From Kocuria sp. (lineage in GTDB: Bacteria > Actinomycetota > Actinomycetes > Actinomycetales > Micrococcaceae), in contig NZ_JAUNTS010000009.1 in assembly GCF_030538595.1 (NCBI RefSeq), forward strand, positions 69,476 through 133,475: a DNA stretch of 64,000 nucleotides, given 5' to 3'. The stretch's first letter is position 1. The number at the start of each line of letters is the position of its first letter. The notes below the pieces were generated by a model. The model was not told the DNA's origin. It did no database searches and saw only the letters and a program-made list of their open reading frames with translations. Positions 25,734 to 39,337 of this stretch are shown here, in pieces. A program made the position numbers and the translations under genes.

Positions 25734-27074
25734 ATGAAGGCCTCGCGCGCTCGCCGCAGCCCCTCACCCCTTGCCCTGCCGTCCGCGCTGACGGTCCCCG
25801 TCCATCGGCGAAATGTCCTGGCCGGTGCTCTTGGCCTCGGCGCTCTGGGCGCCCTTACTGCATGCGGCGGCGGGACAGGCGCCGATTCAGACGGTACGGG
25901 GGCCATTACCTTTGGTTCCAACCAGTCTGATGCCGTACCCAAGGCTGCCTACCAAAAGGCCATTGATGCGTTCATCGCAGACTCAGGCATTGATGTCTCC
26001 GTGAACACGATTGATCACAACACATTCCAGGAGCAGATCAACTCATACTTGCAGGGCGCTCCCGACGACGTCTTTACCTGGTTTGCGGGTTATCGCATGC
26101 GCTACTTTGCTGATCAGGGGCTTGTGGCACCCATTGACGAGGTGTGGGACAACATTGGTGACATGTTCTCCGAGTCCATGAAGGAGGCATCCTCTGCCTC
26201 CGACGGAAGCCAGTACTTTGTGCCTTACTCCTACTACCCGTGGGTGATGAACTACCGAAAGAGTGTCTTCGAGGAGTATGGCTGGCAGCCTCCGACCACC
26301 TTGGATGAGCTCAAGGAACTGGGCTCTGAGATGGAGCAAGCTGGGTTGACTCCTATTGCGTTCGCGGACCGTGGAGGATGGGAAGCCTTTGGCACGTTTG
26401 ACATCTTGAACATGCGCATCAATGGCTTTGACTTTCATCAATCTTTGATGTCTGGCGAGAAGGACTGGACTTCCAGCGAGGTCAAGGAGGTCTTCCAGAC
26501 TTGGGCAGACTTGCTGCCCCTCCATCAGGATGGCGCTCTTGGGCGTGATTGGCAGGAGGCTGCACAGGCGCTACAGCAGCGCAACGCAGGCATGTACTTC
26601 TTGGGTACTTTCGTCTCTCAGCAGTTCCAGGACGACAATGACCCCTCCCAGCTGGAAGACCTTGGGTTCTTCACCTTCCCCGAAATCAATTCTGATTACG
26701 GCACTGATTCCATTGATGCCCCCATTGACGGGTTCATGATGTCGGCACAGACGGATAACGGCGGTTCGGCGCGTCAGCTTTTGGAGTTCTTCGGCAGCCC
26801 AGAGGCCCAAAAGATCAATGTTGATGCCGACAAGGGCTTGGTTGCGGCCAATGATGACACTGACACGGCGGATTATTCGCAGCTGCAACAAGACGCCAAG
26901 GACATTGTGGACAATGCCCAGCACATCGCGCAGTTCCTGGATCGTGATACTCGCCCCGACTTTGCCTCCACGGTGATGATCCCGTCCATTCAGTCCTTCA
27001 TCCGAAATCCCCAGGACATCGACAACATTCTGTCGAGCATTGAGGAACAGAAGAAGACCATCTTCGTCGATTGA
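25734..27074 (+). CDS. Sugar ABC transporter substrate-binding lipoprotein (CUT1)
   Basis: This is the extracytoplasmic sugar receptor, 446 aa. An extended N-region with twin arginine (HRRNVLAG) leads into a lipobox, GALTACGGG, near residue 45, so it looks like a Tat-exported lipoprotein. The mature part is a family 1 solute-binding fold with typical WVMNYRKSVFEEYGWQPP and DGFMMSAQT segments. ATG 25734 has CAGGAG nine bases upstream. It is followed by two permeases and a beta-galactosidase, so the likely ligand is a beta-galactoside or galacto-oligosaccharide (inference from operon). Confidence 0.9.
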   Translation: MKASRARRSPSPLALPSALTVPVHRRNVLAGALGLGALGALTACGGGTGADSDGTGAITFGSNQSDAVPKAAYQKAIDAFIADSGIDVSVNTIDHNTFQEQINSYLQGAPDDVFTWFAGYRMRYFADQGLVAPIDEVWDNIGDMFSESMKEASSASDGSQYFVPYSYYPWVMNYRKSVFEEYGWQPPTTLDELKELGSEMEQAGLTPIAFADRGGWEAFGTFDILNMRINGFDFHQSLMSGEKDWTSSEVKEVFQTWADLLPLHQDGALGRDWQEAAQALQQRNAGMYFLGTFVSQQFQDDNDPSQLEDLGFFTFPEINSDYGTDSIDAPIDGFMMSAQTDNGGSARQLLEFFGSPEAQKINVDADKGLVAANDDTDTADYSQLQQDAKDIVDNAQHIAQFLDRDTRPDFASTVMIPSIQSFIRNPQDIDNILSSIEEQKKTIFVD

Positions 27075-27191
27075 TCACACACGGTGCCCCGCGCAGGGCT
27101 ACTCCAATGGTCATGTAGGTCTGCGCGGGACACCGTTGTGCTGGACACGCTCTTGGAGCAATACATCAGGTAGAAGCCAGGGAGGATTGCG

Positions 27192-28129
27192 TTGTCTGCC
27201 ACAGCCACACCCGAGGAAGCCGGGACACCACCTGATCGCAGGCGGGACACTCACGAACCCGTCCGGCGACGTCGACGCAGCAGCACCCGGGACAAGGTGA
27301 CACTGGCGTTGATGTTGGGCATCCCTGCCATCGTGGTGCTGATGTTCATCTGGGGCCCAGCTTTGGCCTCCGTAGGTTTGTCCTTCACCAGGTGGAACGG
27401 CATCACTGCCCCCACGTTCATCGGGGTGGAGAACTATCAGAACGTCACCCAGACCTACCCCCCGTTTTGGCCGGCTTTCAAGAACAACATCCTGTGGCTG
27501 GCAGTGCTGCTGCTGGTGGCTACGCCGTTGGGGTTGTTGCTGGCCATTGTGTTGGACCGTGAAATTCGTGGGACCCGCTTCTACCAGTCAATTTTTTACC
27601 TACCCGTTGTACTGTCGCTGGCCTTGGTGGGTTTCATCTGGCAACTGGTCTATTCCACAGAGCAAGGTCTGATCAATAATCTCACCGGCTCAAGCGTCAA
27701 TTGGCTGGGTGACCCTGATGTCAATATCTGGGCTGTCTTGGTGGCCGCATCCTGGCGACACGTGGGATACATCATGGTGCTCTATCTGGCCGGTCTCAAG
27801 GGTGTGGACAACTCCTTGCGAGAAGCTGCAGCTCTGGATGGTGCCGGACCGGCGCAGACATTCTTCAAAGTTATTTTTCCCACTCTCAAGCCCATCAACG
27901 TGGTGGTCCTGGTGGTCACGGTAATCGAGGGGTTGCGAGCCTTCGACATCGTTTATGTGATCAACAAGGGAACCAACGGACTTGAGTTGCTTTCGGTGTT
28001 GATCACCAACAACATTCTGGGTGAGGCCAGTCGTATTGGGTTCGGTTCCGCCATCGCCGTGATCCTGCTGGTTATCTCTTTGATCTTCATCATTACCTAC
28101 CTGGTACAGACTTTGCGGAGGGATGACTG

Positions 28130-28130
<1 letters not shown>
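27192..28130 (+). CDS. Sugar ABC transporter permease (MalF/UgpA type)
   Basis: This is a CUT1 inner membrane subunit, 312 aa, with a charged N-terminus of about 35 residues and six membrane segments. The ATPase-contact EAA loop reads EAAALDGAGPAQTFFKVIFP. The start is TTG at 27192, with GGAGGA five bases upstream; there is no better ATG nearby. The stop shares one base with the next permease ATG (TGATG). It pairs with the downstream permease in a heterodimeric channel. Confidence 0.9.
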
Positions 28131-32232
<4,102 letters not shown>

Positions 32233-32245
32233 ACCAGCTCTGCCC

Positions 32246-32305
32246 ACTTTGAGCATGGTGAATGCGCCCAGGCCCTTGCTGGAGCGCATTCACCAGGCTC
32301 AAAGT
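32246..32305. terminator. Inverted repeat between convergent lacZ and alpha-galactosidase genes
   Basis: Arms at 32246-32267 and 32284-32305 (ACTTTGAGCATGGTGAATGC and GCATTCACCAGGCTCAAAGT, plus GC at the inner ends) pair over 22 bases with one mismatch and a 16-base loop. The repeat lies 14 bases after the lacZ stop and nine bases before the 3' end of the convergent gene, so it can serve both strands as a terminator. Confidence 0.75.
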
Positions 32306-32313
32306 TCAACACG

Positions 32314-34563
32314 TCACGTGGTGGCGGTCAGATGTAGCAGTCGCATCCGATCCGGCCACAGGCGGGGAGTGTGGATGCCACTGTTGAGCAGCACACTGCC
32401 CTTGACCACCCCGCCGTCGGGCCACCAGCCCGGAGCCATGAAGTCGGATTCAGCACCGTCAGGTGTGATGTCCTCCAGGCGATACCGAAGGTCTGGCACT
32501 AACCCTGCCAGCGTCAAACGACCCACCGGATCAGTGATGGACACTCCCGTGCAGACGACGGCGAACAGAGCCTCAGTGCCGTCCGAGGTCACCACACCGT
32601 GGATGTCCCACTCAGGATCCACTTGATCTAGCCGAATCACCTTTCCGGTGTGGAGCAGATTGCGGTACCGCTTGTAGACCGCGATCCACTCGGCCAGCTC
32701 CCTCATCTCTTGAGAAGTGGCCTGTGTGAGGTCCCACTCGACCCCAAAGTGTCCCCACAGGGCAGTGCCCGCCCGGAAGTTGAGGTCGTGGAGGCGCCCC
32801 GTTTCATGGGACCTACCGGCGGCCACGTGGCTGCCCATCAGTTCGGGTGGCACCAGCTGCTGGGTCCAGCGGTGCATTTCCTGCCGCTCGGCGGGGTCAA
32901 TGCAGTCCGAGGTCCAGAAACGGTCCGTGTGCTCTATGATCCCCAGGTCCACGCGACCACCACCGGATGCACAGGCCTCGATCTCAAGACCCGGGAAATG
33001 ACTCTTGAGTTCCGCCATCAGCCGGTAGGCGGCAAGGGTCTGACGGTGCACGGAAGTCTTGCCGTCCACGGAAGACCCTGCTTCCACCAGATCTCGGTTG
33101 TGGTCCCATTTGATGTAGCTGATGTTGTTGTTGGCCAGAACGGCCATCATCTGATCTCGGACGTGGGCGTATGCCTCTGGGTTGCCGATGTCCAAAACCT
33201 GTTGGCTGCGGCTGGAGATGGCCAATCGCTGAGAGGGACCGAGAATCCACTCCGGGTGGTGCTTGGCCAGTTCAGAGTCCACGTTGATCATCTCGGGTTC
33301 AAACCACAGGCCGAACTCCATACCCAACTCATTGACCCGTTCGATCAACGGAGTCAGGCCGTTGGGCCAGGCATCAGGTGAAACCACCCAGTCGCCCAAC
33401 CCGGAGGTGTCATCGCGGCGGGAACCAAACCAGCCGTCGTCGAGCACAAAGCGCTCAATGCCAATGCGGGCGGCGCGTTCGGCAAGCTGGGTCAGCTTTT
33501 CCAGATCGTGGTCAAAGTACACGGCCTCCCACACGTTGAGCGTTGCGGGGCGAGTCGTGTTCGGATGTTGAGGTCTGGATCGAATCCACCCGTGCAACCG
33601 ATGTGCTTGATCATCCAAGCCCTCTCCCCACACGCCGTAGATCCAGGGTGTGGTGTAGCTGTGATCCTGGGTCAGCACCATCTCGGCTGGGAGCAACAGT
33701 TCGCTGCCACCCAGCACTTTTTGTCCGGAGTACTCACGTTCGGCCCAGGTTCTGTGATTGCCGGAGAAGCCCGTGTGCACACCCCAGACCTGGCCGGTTC
33801 GGTAGCCGAAGCCTGCCTCTCCCGCAATCATGAGATGGGCTGCATCTGCACCGGTGCGGCCCTTTCTCCCCTCCCGCAGATGCAGACCAACAGTGAATGG
33901 ACTGTGTTGAGCTCTGCGCTCCTGCCCCCAGTGGCCGGCAAAGTCCTGCAGCTCGGTTGCACTCAAAGCAACAGGCAGCACCAGCCCGAGCTCTTCGAGG
34001 TGATACGGCTTGACATCCCGATTGGTGACGGTGGCACGTAAACGCACCACCCCTTCAGTGCTCAGATGGATGGTGATGGCCAATTCCACGTCCTCCGGGG
34101 AATCAACCGTCAACAACAGTTGGCCTGCCCCGCGTTCCACGTACGGCGCGGCCAAGTCCTCCTGGGCCTGGTTTGCGCCTCCGCCGTCCGCTTCGGTCTC
34201 AGGTCCCGGAGCAGCCAAGAAACGCGTGGACCTCACCCGAAAATCAGGGGCCCAGGCTTGACCGTCCCGGTGCCCCACCAGCCCCGGCCTCCCGGCCCAT
34301 CCCCAGCGCGCTTCCGGAACCAGGCCCACGTGCATGGGCGCGTCCGGGCAGTTGATGGCTTGAGCGGCCTTGAGTGAATTACTGATCTGGCGCACATCTT
34401 CTTCGGTTAATGCGCCTAGGTCGGCACCCCAGTGTGCGATTGTGGGGATTCGTCCGTCTGGTCGACTCAACAGCAGGGAGACCCCGCCAGACCGCAGGTG
34501 AATATGTTGTTCACTACCGGGGACGGTGCTGGGGTGTACGGCATTCAACGGCGTGGGTTCCAC
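32314..34563 (-). CDS. Alpha-galactosidase, glycoside hydrolase family 36
   Basis: This enzyme releases galactose from melibiose, raffinose and related alpha-galactosides. It is 749 aa (family about 730). The nucleophile is Asp487 in YIKWDHNRD and the acid/base Asp553 in WTSDCIDPAERQ. Other GH36 marks are RFVLDDGWFGSRRDD, GLWFEPEMIN and ACASGGGRVDLG. GTG 34563 has GGAGG eight bases upstream; a TTG one codon earlier is possible. There is no signal peptide. It converges with lacZ and diverges from deoR. Confidence 0.93.
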   Translation of the reverse strand: MEPTPLNAVHPSTVPGSEQHIHLRSGGVSLLLSRPDGRIPTIAHWGADLGALTEEDVRQISNSLKAAQAINCPDAPMHVGLVPEARWGWAGRPGLVGHRDGQAWAPDFRVRSTRFLAAPGPETEADGGGANQAQEDLAAPYVERGAGQLLLTVDSPEDVELAITIHLSTEGVVRLRATVTNRDVKPYHLEELGLVLPVALSATELQDFAGHWGQERRAQHSPFTVGLHLREGRKGRTGADAAHLMIAGEAGFGYRTGQVWGVHTGFSGNHRTWAEREYSGQKVLGGSELLLPAEMVLTQDHSYTTPWIYGVWGEGLDDQAHRLHGWIRSRPQHPNTTRPATLNVWEAVYFDHDLEKLTQLAERAARIGIERFVLDDGWFGSRRDDTSGLGDWVVSPDAWPNGLTPLIERVNELGMEFGLWFEPEMINVDSELAKHHPEWILGPSQRLAISSRSQQVLDIGNPEAYAHVRDQMMAVLANNNISYIKWDHNRDLVEAGSSVDGKTSVHRQTLAAYRLMAELKSHFPGLEIEACASGGGRVDLGIIEHTDRFWTSDCIDPAERQEMHRWTQQLVPPELMGSHVAAGRSHETGRLHDLNFRAGTALWGHFGVEWDLTQATSQEMRELAEWIAVYKRYRNLLHTGKVIRLDQVDPEWDIHGVVTSDGTEALFAVVCTGVSITDPVGRLTLAGLVPDLRYRLEDITPDGAESDFMAPGWWPDGGVVKGSVLLNSGIHTPRLWPDRMRLLHLTATT

Positions 34564-34607
34564 CAAGTGGCCCTCCAGGTGTTGGAAAATGTGTCCTGAT
34601 TCACTCT

Positions 34608-34621
34608 ATTATGAACATAAT
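34608..34621. promoter_or_regulatory. Candidate DeoR-type operator between alpha-galactosidase and deoR
   Basis: ATTATGAACATAAT has perfect 6-bp arms around a two-base centre. Read on the minus strand it contains ATGTTC, the same core as the CTGTTCG sites upstream of the sugar transporter. It overlaps the -10 of the promoter proposed for the alpha-galactosidase gene, so binding would repress it. Confidence 0.45.
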
Positions 34622-34645
34622 CGCACATCCGATTTGATGGAACAA
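34617..34645 (-). promoter_or_regulatory. Predicted promoter of the alpha-galactosidase gene
   Basis: On the minus strand TTGTTC (34645-34640) and GATTAT (34622-34617) are separated by exactly 17 bases. The -10 lies 54 bases upstream of the GTG start and is overlapped by the ATTATGAACATAAT palindrome. Confidence 0.45.
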
Positions 34646-34700
34646 TCATCGGTCGAGGGCTGGATGTAGCGCCGAAAATGGCACAACCGAGGAGACAGTC

Positions 34701-35483
34701 GTGACCGACCTACTGCCCGCGGAGCGCCGGGCTCGCATTCTGGAGCAGACCCGCGCCCAGGGCTCGTCCCGCGTGGCCGATCTGGCTCAAACGTTGAACG
34801 TCTCGGAGATGACGGTCCGCCGTGACCTGGACCAACTGGCCCAGCAGGGGGAGTTGCACAAGGTTCATGGCGGCGCGCGGTTGGCGGCTCCGGGTTCGGC
34901 GTCGGAAGAGCCGGGCTTCCTGCGGAAGTCCCGGTTGCAGCAGGTGCAGAAGAGTGCGGTGGCCCGCACGGCTGCGAGTTTTGTGAAGCCGGGTATGTCT
35001 GTGTTCATCAATTCGGGCACCACCACGTTTGCGCTGGCCCGTGAACTGCGTTCGGTGGAGGATCTGACCGTGGTGACCAATTCACCCAGAATCGCACAGG
35101 TCTTTGAGGACCGTCCTGCCGCCGGAACGCAGGTGGTCATGCTGGGTGGTGTGCGCACGCCATCGGATGCGTTGGTCGGCCCACTGGCAGTTCGCAGCCT
35201 GGAAACTCTGCACGCGGACATCTGCCTGATGGGTGTGCACGGTTTTGACCTGGACGCCGGGTTGAGCACCCCCAACATGTTGGAAGCCCAGGTCAACGGC
35301 ATGTTTTTGAATCAGTCTCACCGCGGCGTCGTCGTCGCTGATTCCACCAAGTGGGGAACGGTGGGGTTGTACGGCTTTGCGCCCTTGGATGCCGTGGACG
35401 ATTTGGTGACTGACTCGCGGTTGCCGGACAACGCCGTTACCGAACTTGAGGAGAAGATCACTCGTGTCCACCGCGTCGCTTGA
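34701..35483 (+). CDS. DeoR-family transcriptional regulator of galactose genes
   Basis: This 260-aa cytoplasmic repressor has an N-terminal winged helix-turn-helix with the DeoR signature (VADLAQTLNVSEMTVRRDLD, residues about 24-43, then KVHGGAR). The C-terminal sugar-phosphate sensor domain shows INSGTTTFALARELR and VVVADSTKWG. GTG 34701 follows AGGAGACA. galT begins inside its last codons, so it is the first gene of deoR-galT-galK. It probably responds to a galactose-derived phosphosugar and controls the galactoside genes on both sides (inference). Confidence 0.88.
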   Translation: MTDLLPAERRARILEQTRAQGSSRVADLAQTLNVSEMTVRRDLDQLAQQGELHKVHGGARLAAPGSASEEPGFLRKSRLQQVQKSAVARTAASFVKPGMSVFINSGTTTFALARELRSVEDLTVVTNSPRIAQVFEDRPAAGTQVVMLGGVRTPSDALVGPLAVRSLETLHADICLMGVHGFDLDAGLSTPNMLEAQVNGMFLNQSHRGVVVADSTKWGTVGLYGFAPLDAVDDLVTDSRLPDNAVTELEEKITRVHRVA

Positions 35484-36585
35484 CTCATCCGTCGGGGAGG
35501 TCCCCCACGTGACCCACCGGCTGTTCGATGGCCGGGAGATCGTGTTCTTCAGCCATGACCGCGGGCAGCTGCCCGTGCAGTTGCATGACCCTCGTCCGCC
35601 TGCCGATCGTGCAGGTCACGGCCATTTGCGGCAGGACCCCCTGACCGGAGACTGGATTGCGCTGGCCACCCACCGGCAGAACCGCACTCACCTGCCTCCG
35701 GCGGATCAATGCCCGCTGTGCCCCATGCAACCAGGGCGAGAGACTGAGATTCCCGCAGATTTTGATGTGGTTGCCTTTGAAAACCGGTTCCCGTCGTTGG
35801 GTCCGGAACTGGTGGAGCTGCCCGGCCCGGACACGCCTCCGCAGGTGGGGGTCACCTACCCGGCGGGGGGCCGATGCGAAGTCTTGGTGTTCACTCCCGA
35901 GCATGAAGGCAGCTTGGCCGGACTCGACCCTGCACGTGTGCAGTTGGTGATTCGCGCACTAGCCCAGCGCACTCGGGCGCTGTCTGCACTGCCGGGGATC
36001 AAACAGGTGTTTCCGTTTGAGAATCGCGGTGAGCAGATCGGCACCACCCTGCACCATCCGCACGGCCAGATTTATGCCTACCCGTATGTGACGCCCACGG
36101 CGTTGAAGACGGCGCAGAGGGCAGCCGAACATCTGCGCACCACCGGCCGTACGCTGCACCAGGATCTCCTGGAGTTTGAACAGGAATCTGGTGAACGCAT
36201 GATCACCTCTGGGGAATACGTGAGCGCTTATGTTCCGTGGGCGGGGCGTTGGCCGCTGGAGGTTCACGTGGTGCCGCATCGTCACGTCCCGGACCTGGCG
36301 GCATTGGAGCCCGCGGAACTGGATGAGTTGGCCACGGTGGTCCAAGATGTTCTGACCAGGCTTGATGCGCTCTACCCCAGTCCCACTCCTTATATTGCTG
36401 CGTGGCATCAGGCTCCGCTGGTGGAGGGGTTGCGGGAGGCATCGCGGCTGCACCTGCAGATCGTGAGCCCGCGCAGGGCCGAACACAAGCTGAAGTTCTT
36501 GGCCGGATCAGAAGCCGCCATGGGCGCCTTCATCGGGGACGTCAGCCCGGAAGAAACCGCCGCACGTCTCAGGAGCGCAATATGA
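35464..36585 (+). CDS. galT: Galactose-1-phosphate uridylyltransferase
   Basis: This is the Leloir pathway enzyme that exchanges galactose-1-phosphate and UDP-glucose for UDP-galactose and glucose-1-phosphate. It is 373 aa from GTG 35464, which has GAGGAGAAG upstream and overlaps the deoR end by 20 bases. The active-site triad HPH lies in LHHPHGQIYAYPY. Zinc-type cysteines are visible in DQCPLCPMQPG. The second-half residues EVHVVPHRHVPDLA and RLHLQIVSP are intact. A TTG at 35446 or GTG at 35509 are other possible starts. Confidence 0.94.
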   Translation: MSTASLDSSVGEVPHVTHRLFDGREIVFFSHDRGQLPVQLHDPRPPADRAGHGHLRQDPLTGDWIALATHRQNRTHLPPADQCPLCPMQPGRETEIPADFDVVAFENRFPSLGPELVELPGPDTPPQVGVTYPAGGRCEVLVFTPEHEGSLAGLDPARVQLVIRALAQRTRALSALPGIKQVFPFENRGEQIGTTLHHPHGQIYAYPYVTPTALKTAQRAAEHLRTTGRTLHQDLLEFEQESGERMITSGEYVSAYVPWAGRWPLEVHVVPHRHVPDLAALEPAELDELATVVQDVLTRLDALYPSPTPYIAAWHQAPLVEGLREASRLHLQIVSPRRAEHKLKFLAGSEAAMGAFIGDVSPEETAARLRSAI

Positions 36586-37820
36586 GCCAGCAGCCTTCCA
36601 CGGGCGATCAGCCAACCAGCACAGACCAGCCCAACACAGATCAGCCAACCACAGATCAGCAGCGCGCCCGCGGCCTCACCGAAGCCTTCTCACAGTTGTT
36701 TGGCGGCGCACCGGATGGTGTGTGGCGGGCGCCGGGGCGGGTGAATCTGATCGGCGAACACCTTGACTACAACAACGGCCTGGTGTTGCCCTTTGCCATC
36801 GACCGCTCCGCCATGGTCGCCGTTCGTTTGCGTCCGGAGCAGCAGCGCTCACATCTGGTCTCCACCTGGACCGATCCCACCACGGGGGAGCAGGCGCGGG
36901 CCGACTTTGATCCCCGTGAGTTGAAGCCGGGCGCCATCACAGGTTGGGCCAGTGGCCCGGCCGGGGTGGTGTGGGCATTGCAGGAGGCCACGGGCACTGC
37001 GGTCCCTACCTTTGAGCTGCTGGTGGATTCCACGGTGCCGGTGGGCTCCGGCCTGTCCTCGTCACATGCGGTCGAGGTCTCCGTGGCCATTGCGCTGGCC
37101 GAACTCACGGGGGTAGCCGTGGACCGCCGCGACCTGGCCCGTATCACCCAGCGCGCCGAAAACGACTTTGTGGGCGCCCCCACCGGGATCATGGATCAAT
37201 CCGCCTCCCTGCTCTCCACTGCCGGGCACGCCATCCTCCTGGATTGCCGCACCTTGGACGCCGAGTACATTCCCCTACCCCTGGAGGAAGCCGGGCTGCG
37301 CCTGCTGGTGGTGGACACCCGCGTGGCCCACAGCAACGACGACGGCGGCTACGCCGCTCGTCGTTCCGCCTGCGAACAAGCAGCTCAGCTGCTGGGTGTG
37401 GACTCCCTCGGTGACCTGCCGGTGGACACGGATCTGTCCGAGTTGCCGGAAGAGATCCGCCCCAAAGCACAGCATGTGCTCAGCGAACGTGCGCGGGTGG
37501 ATGCCGCCGTCGTTGATCTGCGCCACGGTGCGTGGGAGCAGCTGGGGGAGGCGCTGACTGGTTCCCATGTTTCCCTGCGGGATGACTATCAGGTGTCCTG
37601 CCCGGAGTTGGACACCGCAGTGGACGCCATGGTGGGCGCTGGTGCGTTGGGGGCCCGGATGACTGGTGCGGGTTTCGGCGGCTCGGCCATTGGACTGTTC
37701 CGGGCGGAGGATGTGGAGTCCGGTCAGGCAGCTGTCCTGGAGTCATTTGCCCAGGCGGGTTGGGACTCCCCGCGGTTGTTCACTGTGCTGCCGGGCCCCG
37801 GGGCGGATCGCCTTCTGTGA
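36582..37820 (+). CDS. galK: Galactokinase
   Basis: This GHMP kinase phosphorylates galactose at C1 with ATP. It is 412 aa from ATG 36582, overlapping the galT stop (ATGA). The galactokinase signature GRVNLIGEHLDYN lies near residue 53, the ATP-binding PVGSGLSSSHA near 153, and GARMTGAGFGG near the C-terminus. The first 30 residues are a Gln/Pro/Thr-rich repetitive tail (DQPTSTDQPNTDQPTTDQ) not usual in galactokinases. No galE is in the window; UDP-galactose epimerase must be encoded elsewhere. Confidence 0.95.
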   Translation: MSQQPSTGDQPTSTDQPNTDQPTTDQQRARGLTEAFSQLFGGAPDGVWRAPGRVNLIGEHLDYNNGLVLPFAIDRSAMVAVRLRPEQQRSHLVSTWTDPTTGEQARADFDPRELKPGAITGWASGPAGVVWALQEATGTAVPTFELLVDSTVPVGSGLSSSHAVEVSVAIALAELTGVAVDRRDLARITQRAENDFVGAPTGIMDQSASLLSTAGHAILLDCRTLDAEYIPLPLEEAGLRLLVVDTRVAHSNDDGGYAARRSACEQAAQLLGVDSLGDLPVDTDLSELPEEIRPKAQHVLSERARVDAAVVDLRHGAWEQLGEALTGSHVSLRDDYQVSCPELDTAVDAMVGAGALGARMTGAGFGGSAIGLFRAEDVESGQAAVLESFAQAGWDSPRLFTVLPGPGADRLL

Positions 37821-38419
37821 GTGGCCCGTTGGACGGCTGAGCAGGCAGCAAAAAGTTTCCAAAAAAAGTTCCCGAACTTCCGTCACGATTTCCCATCCAT
37901 CCCGTCTACACATCAAGGGCCGGCAACGGCCCTTGCACCCGAGGTGCAGGAGAGATGCTCCAAAACCGCGTGGGCACGGGGTGGAGGCAGCCGGGTGATG
38001 TGGCGGTGGTGGGCACCAACGCCACAGAGCTCGGTGGTCGTGACGGTTGGGGCCGGCACGACGCGGCATGTGGTCAGGCAGAGGCCACGTACCGGGGCTT
38101 GGCGGGGTGTGCGATCCGGGAGAGGGTTGCACACCCCGCGGGTTCCCTGTGCGACTTCACGGTTCAGCGTTACCACTGGCCAGCATGGCCCCGGTGGAAG
38201 ATGGCGGCAAAACCCTGCATCCCCGTTACCGGAGGTGTTCTGCTGCGCCAGGATGTAGCCATCACCACGTTTCTCCTAGTCCTCTCCGCATCACCGCTGT
38301 TGTAGAGTCAAATCCTTGCTGCTGCACATAACGGCACTGGCTGGATGTCCTCCTGCAGCAGCGCACCGGGTCCACCACACCTGGAGACCCTCCTCAACCC
38401 CCGATCGTGAGGTAACACC
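37821..38419. other. Long intergenic region between galK and the aquaporin gene
   Basis: This 599-base gap opens with an A-rich stretch (37850-37868) and contains two adjacent hairpins at 37915-37948. Open frames in it have no protein-like composition. The aquaporin promoter must lie here, but I could not place it with confidence. No tRNA or known RNA motif was recognised. Confidence 0.5.
37915..37948 (+). terminator. Two adjacent hairpins after galK (possible terminator)
   Basis: AAGGGCC-GGCAAC-GGCCCTT (37915-37934) is followed directly by TGCACC-CGA-GGTGCA (37934-37948). They are 95 bases beyond the galK stop. No T-run follows, so termination is only a suggestion. Confidence 0.35.
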
Positions 38420-39187
38420 ATGCCTACTCATTCCATGACCGCCAGGCTGTTGGCGGAAGCCCTGGGAACTTTTGTCCTTGTCCTGGGCGGCTGTGGCTCA
38501 GCCGTTCTGGCGGCGTCCGTGATCAGTGATGCCAACATCAACATGGGTATCGGCTTCCTGGGCGTAGCACTGGCTTTCGGCCTGACCGTGGTGGTCATGG
38601 CCTACGCCGTGGGCTTTGTCTCCGGTGGACACTTCAACCCTGCCGTGACACTGGGCGCCGCTCTTGCCGGGCGAGTCGAGTGGAAAGCCGTGCTCCCGTA
38701 CTGGCTGGTCCAAATTGTTGGTGGCTCCCTGGGCGCGCTGGTACTGTTCGTGATCGCCTCCGGCAAGGACGGGTTCTCCGCCGTCGACTCCGGTTTTGCC
38801 ACCAACGGTTACGGCGCCCTGTCCCCGGACGGTTACAGCATGCTGGCGGTCTTTGTCACTGAAGTGGTCCTGACCTGTGTGTTCCTGTTCGTGATTCTGG
38901 GTGCCACCGATGACCGCGCCACCCTGGGCTTTGCACCGCTGGCCATCGGTTTGTCCCTGACTCTGATCCACCTGGTTTCCATCCCGGTGTCCAACACTTC
39001 GGTGAACCCGGCACGTTCCCTTGCCGTTGCCTGGTTTGTGCCGGAGGCATTGGGGCAGGTCTGGCTGTTCCTGTTGGCCCCGTTGATCGGGGCAGCCATT
39101 GCGGGAGTGCTCTACAAGGTGTTCTTCCCCAATGTGTCCAGCGAAATCCTGGAGCGCGACCAAAACACGGAAGTTCCCGCAGCCTGA
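38420..39187 (+). CDS. aqpZ: Aquaporin Z family channel
   Basis: This MIP-family membrane channel, probably for water, is 255 aa with six transmembrane helices. The two pore NPA motifs are HFNPAVTLG and SVNPARSLA. The second is preceded by small residues and there is no glycerol-channel-type NPARD, which favours aquaporin over GlpF. The N-terminus [17 protein letters not shown] is typical of AqpZ. ATG 38420 has GAGGTAA upstream. It is a single gene ended by a family B palindrome six bases after the stop. Confidence 0.92.
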   Translation: MPTHSMTARLLAEALGTFVLVLGGCGSAVLAASVISDANINMGIGFLGVALAFGLTVVVMAYAVGFVSGGHFNPAVTLGAALAGRVEWKAVLPYWLVQIVGGSLGALVLFVIASGKDGFSAVDSGFATNGYGALSPDGYSMLAVFVTEVVLTCVFLFVILGATDDRATLGFAPLAIGLSLTLIHLVSIPVSNTSVNPARSLAVAWFVPEALGQVWLFLLAPLIGAAIAGVLYKVFFPNVSSEILERDQNTEVPAA

Positions 39188-39193
39188 CGTAGC

Positions 39194-39253
39194 AAGCCGT
39201 GCGCAGTTTGATACCCCATCAGCCCTGATGGGGTATCAAACTGCGCACGGCTT
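39194..39253. repeat. Long palindrome, family B (copy 3)
   Basis: The arms are perfect over 29 bp (AAGCCGTGCGCAGTTTGATA ... TATCAAACTGCGCACGGCTT), with centre ATCAGCCCTGAT. The centre differs from copies 1-2 (GGGG instead of GCGG) but is identical to copy 4 at 40319. It follows the aquaporin stop. Confidence 0.93.
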
Positions 39254-39337
39254 CACTCTTCTGCGTGATCCACCTGCGTTATCCACAGGTCTGACAGGAG
39301 GCTTCACCTCCGCTTTCACGTTGGATTGACTCGGTAC

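Noticed and set aside
36402..36581. N-terminal extension of the galactokinase frame
   Set aside because: The extra 60 codons overlap galT in another frame and have no galactokinase similarity; the ATG at 36582 overlaps the galT stop in the usual ATGA way.
37821..38258. Open frame of 145 codons immediately after galK
   Set aside because: Its product is Arg/Gly/Trp-rich with no recognisable domain and lacks a ribosome binding site; it looks like a chance frame in GC-rich intergenic DNA.
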